Of a DNA stretch of 64,000 bases, positions 11,255 through 22,112 are shown in pieces. The DNA is from Poa pratensis (lineage: Eukaryota; Streptophyta; Magnoliopsida; Poales; Poaceae). The translations under genes were made by a program, and so were the position numbers. The notes below the pieces were generated by a model. That model was not told the DNA's origin. It did not search any database and worked only from the letters and a program-made list of their open reading frames with translations. How positions within the stretch are numbered: position 1 is the first letter of the stretch; each line of letters opens with the position of its first letter. Location of the stretch: contig CAMZMU010000075.1 in assembly GCA_947311845.1 (NCBI GenBank), positions 20,866,747 through 20,930,746 of the forward strand, given 5' to 3'.

Positions 11255-12630
11255 TGTCGGGGATGTAATCCCCGGTACCCCAAAGCTACTGGTTTTACGG
11301 AGTTAACAGAAGAATAGGAAATAAATAACTAGAGAATAAAGGAAAAGGCCGGAGTGGCAGCACGGTCCGATTTGTAGCTGCCCAGGCCTCCAGCCTCTGC
11401 TGGACCGAGTTGAGGCCACAGCCTCGGAGCCTCTGGGCAGGCCGAAATGCATCCTCCAGCCTCGGTGGGCCGAAAGGCCTGGCCTCGGTAAGCTGGCGCC
11501 GCCAGTCTCGGCGGACCGAGTCAACATGCATCCCGGACGGGCCAAGTTGTCCTTGGCAGGCCGAATCCTCCTGCGAACCTCGGTTGAGCATGGACCGATG
11601 CTGCTCACTCGGTTGGACTGAGGCTTCTCCAGCTCGCCAGGCCGGCTTCTGCGCCATCTCGGACGGGCCACTGCTGGGTCGAGCTCCCTTGTATCGGGCT
11701 GGACCGAGGTCCTGTAGCCTCGGTTGAGCATGGGCCGATATCACGGTTTCTACCGTACGAAGCAGAGGAGATTGGGCCACTCCAGGCTGAGCTGAGATCG
11801 CTGCATCGCCACATCGCCCTCGACCGGCATCTCCCACGTCTCGGGCAGGCCAGGACCACGCAGCCTCGGACGGACCGAGTTCGCTGTGCCTCGGCTGGAC
11901 GTCATCTCCATCGATCCGAGTCTCCACTTCAGCCACTGCCTCGGCACTCAAGTCAACCCCCGACATCCCCAGCTCTTCTTCGACCGGATCATCATCGACC
12001 AACTCTACCTCGACCGGGATATCCGCATCTCCGACATGCCCAGCTGCTACCTCGTCAAGTACAAGATTCCCCGGTAACACGCCGTGGATCCCGGAGACAA
12101 GCAGTAGAAGACAACAGGAAGGACGGACGGGACGTGCCAGCCCATCCCCATGACGCCGCTACAGTGCGGACAAGACCCCAGTAGTCAAATCAGCATGACA
12201 AGACCCCAGTAGTCATGTCAGCTACAGTGTACCGTGAACAGTGTTTCTTGTCTCCTTGTCCCCTCACTTGTCCCCTGGGCACCTATATAAAGGGCACCAG
12301 GGGAAGAGGTGGAGAGAGCGCTCACGCGGGCTCATTTCCCCCTTTGCCTTAGCTTCTTCTTCTTCCTTGCGCACCTCTCCATGGCTAGCTCCATACAGCT
12401 CGAGGAGCATTTGTACCCACCGCATATGAGATGAGAATACACCAAAGTAGGATAGATGCTGCAGTAGGGGTTTTACCTCCTCACGAGGGCCCCGAAGCAG
12501 GGTAGATCTTTGTGTCTGCAGTGTTCTTCGTGTGCGATTCCATCGCGCAATCCCTCCCCGAATCCTCAAGCGTACGTTCGGCCCCAGACTAAGCCATCCC
12601 CATGGCATCTGCGTGATTCCCACCACGACA

Positions 12631-12950
12631 CCTGGTGATATTAAACTTTTCTTGGAAGTGTCTAGTGAATTCGAGTACCTAGGAATAGGATACCAATGGA
12701 TGTTGGGAAGTCAACCATTGAGGCCTTTAAGTATATCAAGAATAGAATCTGGAAAAATGTCCAAGGATGGATGGAGCATGAGGCAAAGGAGTTCAAGTAA
12801 AGTCGATCACTCAAGCTATACCAACTTTTTCTATGTTGTGTTGTAAGCTCCCGAGAGGGTTGTGCAAGCACATTAACTCCATGATCAGGAGTTTCTGGTG
12901 GGGTCGAAGTAAGGAAAACATGAACCTCAACAGGTATCTTGGGATTACTA
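12631..12950 (+). mobile_element. LINE reverse transcriptase fragment, part 2
   Basis: The plus strand resumes the split LINE, in shifted frames: YLGI, VGKSTIEAFKYIKNRIWKNV, QAIPTFSMLC, KLPRGLCKHINSMIRSFWWG and VSWD. It runs from the LTR element to about the WVSWD motif, where Helitron-like DNA interrupts it again. Confidence 0.85.
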
Positions 12951-15900
12951 CCTATATGAAAGACAAGCGATTTCTCGCTCTCTCCGCGCTCGGGCTACTG
13001 TTCTAATGAACAGTAGCTACAGTGTTGAACAGTACCCCGTGGAGGGACCTATTTGCAATTTTCCAAAAACTTAGGGACTTTCCTGCAAAAGTGCCTCCAC
13101 ATCTACCCTCCCCCATCTCTCTCTCCCGTGCGGCACCAACGTCGCCGCCGCCGCCGACGCGCACAACTGCCACTCTGCTCCTCCTCCGACGAATTCAAGC
13201 ACGCATGAAGCTCCGCCGTCCTTGCCTCTCCCTCCTCGCCGAAGATCGAGTGCCGGAACGGCCGGAATCGCCGCCCTCGTGCTTTCCTTCCCCAACTCCG
13301 GCCGCTGCCGCTCGATTCGCCGCCCACTGCCAGTCCCAGGCCTCGCCGAGCCTCCCAACATCTTCGTGCTCAGCTCATGGTCCTCCTGCACCTCTTCCCG
13401 ACCTCCCCGTGCTCCCTGTGCCCGTGTTCGTGCTTTCTGTCCGCCGCCACCGTGTTTTGGTCACCGCCGGCGGGCTGGCGACCATTTGGTCCCGCGCTCC
13501 GCCTGTACGGCTTCCCCACATCGCCGTCCCATCGAAACGCGCGACTCCAGCTCCGCGCGTGTCCTGCAGCGAGCAAAGCGAGCTCGCCGAAGTTCCGCGC
13601 GACCTCGCCGGAATTCGCCAAAGCCGCCCCAGCTCCCCGTGCCGCTGACACATGGGCCCTGCATGTCAGCGTTTTATTATTTTCCACAAATATTTTCAAA
13701 AATATTAATTTCCCGACATGTGGGTCCCCTCTGCCAGTTTTAAAATAATTACACAAAAAAAGCTGAAAATTACAAAATTCATATCTTCTAATCCGTAATT
13801 AAGAAAAATACAAATAATATACTAAAATTTGCACAAAAATGTAATCTTTGCAACTAACACATTTGCCTGCATGCTTAAACAACTTCAAAAAAAAATTAAT
13901 TAGAAAAACTAATATAACCTTTTAAAACAATTATGGAGCTTATTGAAATGACAATTTTTCCCCCTCTTTTTTTCCCACATGTAATTTTTGTTTTGCTACT
14001 TTAACTTAAAGAACTATTGCTCCCTACCCGTGTGAAATTAAAACTTAGAAGGATGATTTAACAACGATTTCATAGCGACAACTGTTCAACGACACTTATT
14101 CCACTAAAATCAATTTTAAATGGATTTTTCCTTCCGTGTTTTCCAACTGCACGCAAATATTGATCTTCATCGGATGAGTTTTCGCAAAGGGTGCGGCGCG
14201 TCGCCCTTGGTGACAAATTAATTAGGCTAACATGCTGACTATTTATGGCATATGACCAAAATTCAAATTTGAATATTTTACTATTTTGAATATCTTTTAC
14301 ACCTAACCATTCTACCAACGTGAAAACAATTCAAATCTGAATGACTTCCCAATTCGAACAAATTCTAAAATCCGAACAATTTTCCAACCGCAAAGTATTT
14401 TTGAAGTCCAACAAAAAAATGAATATTTTAAAATTTTAAATAGTATTTCAAAACTGCCCATTTCACAAACGTGAAAAGAAATCAAATCTGAATAACTTCC
14501 CAATTTGAATGTTTTTTTAAAATCTGAACAATTTCCAAACGCAAACTACTTTTTAATTTCAACAATTTTCACATCCGAACAATTTTTTAATGTGGCCATT
14601 TTCAAATTTAAATTTTTTACAAAGCGGTATTTCTTCTTCTAACGACGGATTTCGACATTTCCAATTTAGCGGAAATTTAGAGAAAATAAACGACAAATTC
14701 AGATGGATTACGACATTTCCGAATACAACGTATGCGTCGTGACGGCAAAAAAAAAGCATGCTTCAACACTCACATTTAGTGAAAATTTCGATAAAATTTA
14801 ATAGCCGACAAATTCCGACGGATTTCCACATCTCCAATTTAATGAAATTTTTGACAAAATAGACGACAAATCCCGACAAATTACGACATTTCAAAATACA
14901 GCGGTGTCATTTCTTTGCACTTAAATTCAAAAAAAAAAAATTCTTTGCACTGCGTCATTCAGCTTGTGGGATCTGAAACATTACGCATTCAGTTTGCGAC
15001 AACAAAAATATGTATGTCAGTATTCTTCCCGTACTTGAAAACCCATCATGGGAACTTTGCATCCTGTCTTGCTGCAAATGTAAGAATTACCTGTATCTTG
15101 CCACAATTATCTTCTTCTTAGTTCTTAGCAGTACAGACTAAAGGGAAATATATTTGTCTTACTGTATTTTACTTTCAGCTAGCACTGCAATGTTGCACAT
15201 GATAGACATGGAGAAAACCCATGTCTCTTCTTTTCTAATGCTGCATTTTAATTTCCATGTATATGCATAACATTACTATTTAGACAACTCTCGGCTCATG
15301 AGGTCAATGTCAAGAGATTTAAAAGAGTAGTTTGATTGAGCCATTCTTGGTTAAATCTACATATATATAAATTCTTACGAAGAAAATTAATTCCTAGAAA
15401 ATCATTGGTACCTCCAGGATCTTGCTACTGAAGCATTGCCCTTGCCTGTACTTATTCATGTATTTGTCATTCTTTTTTGCCTTTTAGATGCATGGTATCT
15501 AGATTACAGCCTCTTGCTATTGGATTTATATGTTTGTTTCCGCCTTTTGTTACTAGATCATTTTCTGATTTTGTTGCTACATTTGCACTGTCTTTTTTTA
15601 AGACTTTGATCTGCTGATTGATGTTATAAGAACCACCTTTAACTTGACATAAATGAATGTTGGTGCGTCCCATTTGAATTGATTACGAAGTGTAGTACAT
15701 AGACCTGTATCTAGGTGCATCTATTAGTTTGTACAGTAAAATCTCCTGTATATGGTTAATTGATATTTATGAGTGCGGATTACAAATATTTATTTCATGG
15801 ATACACACATGGACTGAGCTAGGAGTATGGTAACGTGATGTTTCTAAAATCACCAACGACTTACAGTTTGCCATTTCTTTTTTTTTTGAAAGGGAGCCGT

Positions 15901-16894
15901 GTACATGATCAAGCAAAGGAAGAACACACACGCACGAACTCAAGAACAGAGCACTCCACACACGGCGAACCTGGCACCACCACGCACACCACGCACCCGA
16001 GGAAGAAGCTCAGCCAACCATGTTGAAAAGCCGCATAATCCATCCAACGCAGGCGCCGGAATCTTGCCGCTGAACGAGTATCGGCGCTGAGCCGCCGCCA
16101 GGCCACCATCATCGCCTCACGCCGGAGACGAAGATGACGGCTCCGTCCATCTTCCGCAAGCCCACCAAGGTCGTCGACGAAGGAGAGCACCGTCCCTGCA
16201 CACTCCCAAGCTTCAAGCTCCTTCACACCGCCACCCGGGCTCTGCACCACCGCCGGAGGGAGCGGCGACGCAGCGGCGAAAAAGCCCAGGGACCAAAATC
16301 CCCGCACACCAGATCCGCGGCGCCGACCCGCCATCCGGACGCAGGGGCCTGGAACCTCGAGAAATCCGAAGATCCGCGAGCTCCAGCTAGACGAGCGCGC
16401 CGTCACGGGCCTCCGAAGAACACCTGCAACAGAGAGGAAGCACGCCGCCGCCAAAACCACCACCGACCGCACCTCCACCTCCAGGGCGCCGCCGGCTAGG
16501 CCTCCTACCAAACCTACACTATATACAAGACGGGATCCGGGGATTCCCCCGCCTCCCGCTGCCGGAGCAGCCGCCGGAGACGGAGAAATCCCGCGGATCG
16601 CCGCCGCACACGGTGGTTTCGCGGGAGAGGTCCAAGAAATCGCCTCTTCGCTACTGTAGCGAGAGGATAAGGGTCGGAGTGGAGTTACAGTTTGCCATTT
16701 CATTTGCTTACAGGTCAAACAATGATGGCAAAGGATCAGCTAGAGCTCTGTTTCAAACGAATCGAGACTTAGCTTAGTTAGGTGATATTCTAAGCCTACC
16801 ACATTGTTTATATTGATTCTACATCTTTACAAAAACTGATATAACAAGTATTCTCATCAAGGGCGCGGCGTGCGGCCGCGCCAAATTCAACTAG
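12951..16894 (+). mobile_element. Helitron-like insertion in the LINE (left end uncertain)
   Basis: The right end has the Helitron 3' structure: a GC hairpin (GGCGCGGC, loop, GCCGCGCC, 16862-16882), then AAATTCAACTAG with a T following at 16895. LINE coding sequence stops near 12950 and resumes at 16895, as expected for one insertion. The left terminus (A|TC) could not be fixed. Inside are a GC-rich block (13020-13660), AT-rich unrecognised sequence (13660-15840) and a younger retroposon. No Rep or helicase frame is seen. The open frames at 13022-13756 are GC-bias artefacts as far as I can tell. Confidence 0.6.
15878..16684 (-). mobile_element. 807-bp poly-A retroposon with 17-bp target duplication
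   Basis: The perfect direct repeat ttacagtttgccatttc flanks it (15861-15877 and 16685-16701). On the minus strand it starts ACTCCACTCCGACCC and ends in a poly-A run (poly-T at 15878 on plus). The body is GC-rich and open on the minus strand, but I recognise no protein, and the long frame runs past the 5' boundary. It has the hallmarks of LINE-machinery mobilisation without reverse transcriptase. It could be a non-autonomous LINE derivative, a 5' LINE part or a retrocopy. Confidence 0.85.
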
Positions 16895-17065
16895 TATGAT
16901 GACTAGACCTAAGCAATTTTAGAGATATGGAGCGCTTTAACTTGGCGCTTCTAACTCGCCAAACGTGGTGACTACTTACTGGTCCTACTACGCTAAGCGC
17001 GAGAATCTTAAAGGTTGTTTATTACCCGGTTGGAAATATAATGTCGGCTGGTCTTGGACCAAGGT
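16895..17065 (+). mobile_element. LINE reverse transcriptase fragment, part 3
   Basis: The plus strand encodes FRDMERFNLALLTRQTW, then LSARILKG, the conserved segment after the reverse transcriptase in plant LINEs, with one stop. It continues the LINE fragments at 5905 and 12631. Confidence 0.8.
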
Positions 17066-17286
17066 CTAGCAAATACGCTTGTTAAGAAATTGGAAGCAAA
17101 CTGCTCCCTCCGTTCCTACTAATTATAGGATGTTTTATCTATTTTCCGATTCGGATGTATCTAAACGTGTTTTGGTGTGTAAATTCAATCATTTTATTCC
17201 GTATATAGACTACATTGAATATTTAAGACACCTTTTAATTTTGAACGGGCAAATCAATTAAATGCGATATGAAAAAAATAATCAAG

Positions 17287-17291
17287 GCGGG

Positions 17292-17334
<43 letters not shown>

Positions 17335-17359
17335 GCGTGTTCGATCCACGCTCACCGCA
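17287..17359 (+). tRNA. tRNA-Phe(GAA), copy 1
   Basis: A 73-nt standard plant tRNA-Phe, beginning GCGGGGATAGCTCAG with anticodon loop CUGAAGA (anticodon GAA), T arm GTGTTCGATCCAC and acceptor end CACCGCA. No intron and no encoded CCA. It is base-identical to the copy at 26888-26960. It ends 331 bp before the ATG of the next gene. Confidence 0.98.
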
Positions 17360-17690
17360 TTGTTTTGTTTTGTTCCTCAATCCTTATTACTCCTATCTTT
17401 TTTTTCCCTTTTTGCCTATGGAGTTCAGAGAAAGGTCGTGTGCAAAACGGACTAAAACTGGAGTCCCGAATCTCCTAGAATTGTCAAGTTCCCTAATCTC
17501 CCAGAATCGGAGTCCGAGTTCGAGTTCAAACATGGACGCCCAGCGGGAACGCGTGAGCTAATCATAACTGGACGCCGTGCCTTTCGTTGCTCGCTTCCTT
17601 TCTGAAATTCCTGCTCCCTCCCAATCACCTTCCCACATCTTCTCGGCTCTGTTCGTTTCTTGCGCCATCGGGGAGACAGAGTCGAGCCCC

Positions 17691-18743
17691 ATGGAGATCT
17701 GCAGCCGGAAGCGCAAGTCGCTCGACGCCGCAACGGAGACAGTCGGCCCGGAGCACGCGCGGGAGATCGTTCGGCAGCGGTTCCAGGCAGAACTCGTCGC
17801 GGTCCGCCGCCTCCTCAAGAAGGCGGCCGCCGTGCCGGTGCCACGATCCGAGGAACCTCTGGCCAAGAGGAGTAAGAAGGCGTCTCCTCCTCACGTGATC
17901 AAGCGCAAGAAGATGAAGGCGTCTCCTCCTCACGCGATCAAGCACAAGAAGATGAGGGAGCTGCTGAAGGCCGACCTGGAGAAGCTAGCGTCGGAACTTC
18001 CCGATCACATCAGGCAGTTGTTGATGAAGCATTGCCGTGCCATCCGCGGCGACGAAATGGAGATCGAAATCCACGCCGTCCAGGACGAGGCCATCCTCCA
18101 GTTACGGAAGCAGCTTGATGAGTTCGTTCGAGAGAGGACAGATCAAGAACAGCAAAACGGCAAGATGACGGCCCAAGAAGAAGAGGAGGAAGATGTTGAC
18201 ATCGTTGGCGGCGTCTCCCCCTTGCTGATTGCACCGGCGCCGCTGCAGCTCGCCCGAGAGGAGGACGAATACGTGGACATCTGCGGCGACGCGTCACCGG
18301 TGGCGATGCCGAAGAATCTTGGCGGTGACGCAATCTGCAGCGGCAGCCCTAGCTCCAGCAGCAGCTCGGATTCAGACTCAGACTCCGTAAGCGACAGTGA
18401 TTCAGATTCTGATTCAGACGAGAGCGTCGACAGTCCAGCTCCGGCAGAGCGCGTCGCCACGCCTCCAAGAACCGAGCTGATCGCCCGTGCCAAGGAGGCG
18501 AGATGCAGGGCAAGAGAAAAGGCCCGTCAGGACGTGCTTGAGGCAGAGAGGACGGCCATACCCAGTGAGACGATACACTGGACGGTCATCAAGAGCCTCG
18601 ACATCCACGAGTACGGCCTCGGCCCACACAGCTTGTTCCGTTGGCTTGGACTCTCCCTCAAGGTTGAAGAATGCGGCATCGAGCAGCAGCATCCTCCTCA
18701 GAGTTTCGAAGAAGAATTGGAGGAAGGGGAGATCCGGTCGTGA
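17691..18743 (+). CDS. ET-domain protein without bromodomain (GTE/BET-like), copy 1, 350 aa
   Basis: Probably a nuclear chromatin-associated factor related to plant GTE (BET) proteins. Single exon. The start chosen is ATG 17691 (MEICSRKRKS), conserved in the second copy; the upstream open frame begins only with GTG. Residues 20-46 are a basic helix. Residues 62-88 are a 13-residue tandem repeat (KASPPHVIKRKKM). Residues 88-147 resemble the extraterminal domain (LLKADLEKLASELPDHIRQL, then GDEMEIEIHAVQDEAILQLR). A Ser/Asp-rich acidic tract follows (about 245-280), then RAREKARQDVLEAER and a GTE-like C-terminal segment (SLDIHEYG, LFRWLGLSLKVEE) ending EELEEGEI. No bromodomain is encoded here or upstream. 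The ET call comes from pattern similarity and is moderately sure; expression is unknown. Confidence 0.75.
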   Translation: MEICSRKRKSLDAATETVGPEHAREIVRQRFQAELVAVRRLLKKAAAVPVPRSEEPLAKRSKKASPPHVIKRKKMKASPPHAIKHKKMRELLKADLEKLASELPDHIRQLLMKHCRAIRGDEMEIEIHAVQDEAILQLRKQLDEFVRERTDQEQQNGKMTAQEEEEEDVDIVGGVSPLLIAPAPLQLAREEDEYVDICGDASPVAMPKNLGGDAICSGSPSSSSSSDSDSDSVSDSDSDSDSDESVDSPAPAERVATPPRTELIARAKEARCRAREKARQDVLEAERTAIPSETIHWTVIKSLDIHEYGLGPHSLFRWLGLSLKVEECGIEQQHPPQSFEEELEEGEIRS

Positions 18744-20660
18744 ATTTGGCTAGCAAGATGCTGACACTTGATATTTTGCTGATTCTTTTTTTTTTCGACA
18801 AGGAGTCCATGTGTTGTCGATGCCTTGAATAAAGAAGTCGTGTAAACCATGTAGAATGTATGCTAAAGATGACTGAATATACGAAATTATTTGATCCATT
18901 AATTGGAGGATCAGCCAAATTAGTGATCTCTGTTTTGTATACATGTTTGCAGTGCATAAAACTGTATTTCTCAATTGCTCTATTTCTGCAAAAGAGTAGT
19001 TAAGAAAACGGGAAAACTGATTTAACATGAACTACTTATACAAGATCATCACCATTTCTCTCGGAGCACAACGTTCTATTTCTGAAAGGGAAAAGTGAAG
19101 ACGAACAATGCCTTCACAGCAGCTCGGCTGCTTAGTGTTCAGAAACATATGGCTTGTGCGGTTGTGTTTGTGCTTGTGGACAGCATGGCAATGTGCTGCA
19201 ACCGTTTGCTTGGTTCTGCACAATTCGTCGCGAGAAGCCGAGAAGAGCTACAATCAACCCTCATGTTATACCCAGTTCATGGCTCAATCTGCTATGATTT
19301 ATGAACATGTGGAATTAACAACAGAACAACTTCAGCTTCAGCCAATGGCCAAGAAAATATATACTAGGAAACATGAGTTGTTTCTGAATGATGTATCTTT
19401 ATTCCATTTTATTTTTCTGGCAGACAGTCTTTCGGGTTGGGAAAATGAGATGGAAGGTTACTGATGATCCTATTTATAAGGAAAAGGTTACTTCTAGCCT
19501 TGATCTTTTGGAGTTTCGAGTGTGAATATCTCGAATGAGGGTAAATGTTATTTCTTGGGCGAACGACGGAACTGCTGTATATTTCAGATTAGTCATGCCT
19601 ACTCTGAAATTGTAGATGAGGCCAGACTAGTTTCACATGCCACCCCTTACTTCATTTAGGCCATGGTTGTTGATATTTTTTGGACCGGCACAGAAGCAAG
19701 TGTCTTCTCTGAATACCGATGTACGTGAGCTTATTTCGTCACTGCCTCACCGGATATTAAATGGATTTACAATATGAGAAATGCCATTAATATGGCTATT
19801 TTTTTACATACATCCCACTTTCAACATTTCATTAACTTCACCTTGGTAGTCTCTATTTCGTGACAGACTGTTGGATTTCTATCTTCTCTAACTTGCTGTC
19901 TCACCAACGCAATTTGTCCTTTCGTCGTCGACAATAGTTCTCTTAGTGCATCTGGTGGCACATCTGTCGTTGAATTCTGGAATGGATGGATGGCAGAGGT
20001 TTACGATTGTCTTGTGTCAGACATGGCATTCTTGAGTTAGTTTTGTCAGGTCCAAACAAAAGCGTTTGGCTGCACTCTGACCATTGAGAATGAGCAGTCT
20101 TGCCCTACCTAAAACATGCTTAATGTGATTTATTTCTTCATGGCCATCAAACTAACTTTTCATCTTGAGAATCAGCATGCTAACGGAAGTATGCAGGAAC
20201 CTTGCAGACGGACAAATGAGATTGCGCGCGCCGACTACCATGAGTGTTGTCTGAGAAATGGTGTCTTAGCGTTCAGAGAGGGAAGGACCCTGGAGTGGTG
20301 ATGCTGACCCAAGGCCGTGTAAGATCAACGCAGTGAGTTCAATGGATGGGTAACACAGTATGGCTCATTTTGGCGCTGTTATGGGGCAAGTAAACATTTC
20401 TTAGTTCCAGAACTGCCAATAGTAGAACTGTCTGAGTGTGCAGGGATAGGAACATTTTAGGAGCTTGGTGATTCAATCTATCTTGGAAGAAAGGGAGCAG
20501 CAACTATGATTTTGTAAAATTTGTGACTGGCAAAAGATACACTGAGAGAGACCTTATGTTATACCCATACTGAAATAAAGCAACAGCACGACATAACTGA
20601 CAACTAACTATTCATTGATCATACTCGATCAAAGTTTGACACAGAAGAAGAAATAGTAGT
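18744..20660. other. Downstream flank of ET gene copy 1
   Basis: There is no convincing gene. Patches at 19100-19470 and 20040-20600 are closely related to 28550-28830 and 28980-29920. The short frames within do not keep phase between copies, so coding is unlikely. It may be 3' UTR or duplicated non-coding DNA. Confidence 0.5.
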
Positions 20661-21048
20661 CAGCCAACACTTATGGAAACTCCCATCTTTTACCAGGCTT
20701 ACACATTTTACAAGGGTTAAAGCACATTAAAAACCAGAAACAACGACAGGCAGATCACCACTTCATAATTGCATAACACAATTCAGATTTGTAGCAGCAA
20801 CCAAATCATATGATCCAACATAGTAGTCATCCAATCAATTCACATTACCCATAGGTGACAGCATGATCAGGTCTCAAACCATAGTGCGATTTAATTTAGG
20901 CAACAGAACAAAACTGCAACCAGTGAAGTACTCATTACACCTCCATAGCCTACGGGAAAGATGAAACCAGTGTTCAAGAACTTGATTCAAAAGCACTACA
21001 GTAAGAAGGCAGCAACATTTTACTCCTGAAGACAGGAAAAACAACCGC

Positions 21049-21246
21049 TCAGCGCAGCCTCCTGGCCTCACGCTCAGACTCGAGCAGGGTGAGGATGTCG
21101 CCCTCACGGACAGGGCCCTTGACGTTCCTCATGATGAGACGGTTCTGGTCATCCAAGAACTTCACTCTGACCTGGGTCACCTGACCCCTGGAGCCGGTGC
21201 GGCCCATCACCTTGACCACCACAGCAAGCTTGACCTGGGTGTCCAT
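21049..21246 (-). CDS. RPS28: 40S ribosomal protein S28 (eS28)
   Basis: A small-subunit ribosomal protein near the mRNA exit region of the 40S subunit. The 65-residue protein starts [13 protein letters not shown] and contains [27 protein letters not shown] and the invariant end [12 protein letters not shown]. It is full length for the family. The ATG at 21246 is chosen over the in-frame ATG three codons earlier because MDTQ is the known start and a splice acceptor (TTTGTGCAG|C) directly precedes it. The coding exon is uninterrupted. A non-coding 5' exon ends at a donor at 21939 (AAG|GTTCTT), giving a 5' UTR intron of about 690 bp. Site II and telo-box motifs lie upstream. Confidence 0.97.
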   Translation of the reverse strand: MDTQVKLAVVVKVMGRTGSRGQVTQVRVKFLDDQNRLIMRNVKGPVREGDILTLLESEREARRLR

Positions 21247-22015
21247 GCTGCACAAACAGAAGGCACTGGATTAGGCAAAGCAGGAGCACCGCCAGAAGTA
21301 GCTAGAGTACAGTTCAATTGCTCTATTGCAGGCACAAATTTGGTGTTCAAATTAATTCTAAACACACAGGCGAGTACCCAAACGTACAAGCATGCAGATC
21401 AAAATAAAAGTTAAACAAGTGCCTAGATACAACAATTTCAGTGGTGTGTACATTTCGTAGCCTCAGAAACATGCAATTAACAGTTCCATGCTTTGCATGT
21501 GAGAAGGTACATCTTATCACGTCAAAACAGGCAAGCTTTCTGGGAAATCAAGCAAACGACATCAAAGTAAATATCATGCTGCTGTCCAATGCCAATGTAG
21601 TACGATTAAACTATTTTTAGACACAAAAAACCCCAATTCCTCCTATATAAATCCTCAACGACACGAACAAGCAACTGAAATACAACGGAAATAGATTTTC
21701 GCCAGTTTAGAAGGTACAAACGCGGGGCCTATTCGAGATCTAAACACCCGCTACTCATATCCGCACAGACCCAGCAATACAAGTTGGAGATCATACAAGT
21801 TGAAACTAGGAGAGAGATCTCCCTCCAAACGAAACTAGGTAACGGAATCATCAATTACAACAACCAATCACGCGCACGGATCGATATCTAGGCCTGAGTC
21901 CGGCGAGGTACAGGGGAAGGGGAGGGAGAGGACAAGAACCTTTCTTCGGCGGAGGCGGAGGCGGCGCGAGTAGGGCTTGGGGGAGGCGGCGCGACGAGGG
22001 AGGCGGAGGCTTCTG

Positions 22016-22112
22016 AAACCCTAACGCTTCTCCAGACTATCACTGCCGGTGCGCTTGGGCCTTGGGGTCGTGCTCTTTAAGCGAGTTGATAGTCTCTTGG
22101 GCCTAAAGCCCA
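22016..22112 (-). promoter_or_regulatory. Telo-box and site II motifs of RPS28
   Basis: AAACCCTAAC (22016-22025) is a telo-box. TGGGCC occurs at 22056-22061 and 22098-22103, and AAGCCCA at 22106-22112. This telo-box plus site II combination is typical of plant ribosomal protein and cell-growth promoters. Position relative to the transcription start is inferred. Confidence 0.75.

Larger units (their letters stand above)
6179..12630 (+). mobile_element. Non-autonomous LTR retrotransposon (LARD-like), complete
   Basis: The 5' LTR is 6179-8972 (enlarged by a solo LTR at 6603-8048) and the 3' LTR is 11255-12630. Both begin TGTCGGGG and end CCACGACA. The target duplication CCTGG is perfect (6174-6178 and 12631-12635) and splits a LINE. 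The internal domain, 8973-11254, has a primer-binding site and several tandem repeat blocks but no gag, protease, reverse transcriptase or integrase frame, so the element must be mobilised in trans. By hand I count about 20 substitutions over about 1.34 kb between the LTRs, plus a 34-base block (about 12565-12598) present only in the 3' LTR. This indicates a fairly recent insertion. The tRNA-Lys primer and LTR termini suggest Ty3/gypsy; the lineage is not established. Confidence 0.92.
17066..20660 (+). repeat. Segmental duplication, copy 1
   Basis: The block holds half a Stowaway-like MITE, tRNA-Phe, the ET-domain gene and about 1.9 kb of downstream DNA. It is related throughout, with indels, to 26668-29990 in the same orientation. 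The boundaries are estimates from where similarity fades. Confidence 0.85.

Noticed and set aside
13022..13756. Overlapping long open frames on both strands (up to 208 codons)
   Set aside because: They occur on five frames at once in a GC-rich block, have Pro/Ser/Arg-rich composition and no domain. This is expected from base composition inside a Helitron-like insertion.
15909..16718. 269-codon minus-strand open frame
   Set aside because: It starts in the flank outside the retroposon's 5' boundary and crosses the target duplication, so it cannot be a native gene as it stands.
17577..17690. N-terminal extension of ET protein copy 1
   Set aside because: It begins with GTG and is not conserved in frame in copy 2, whereas ATG 17691 is shared.
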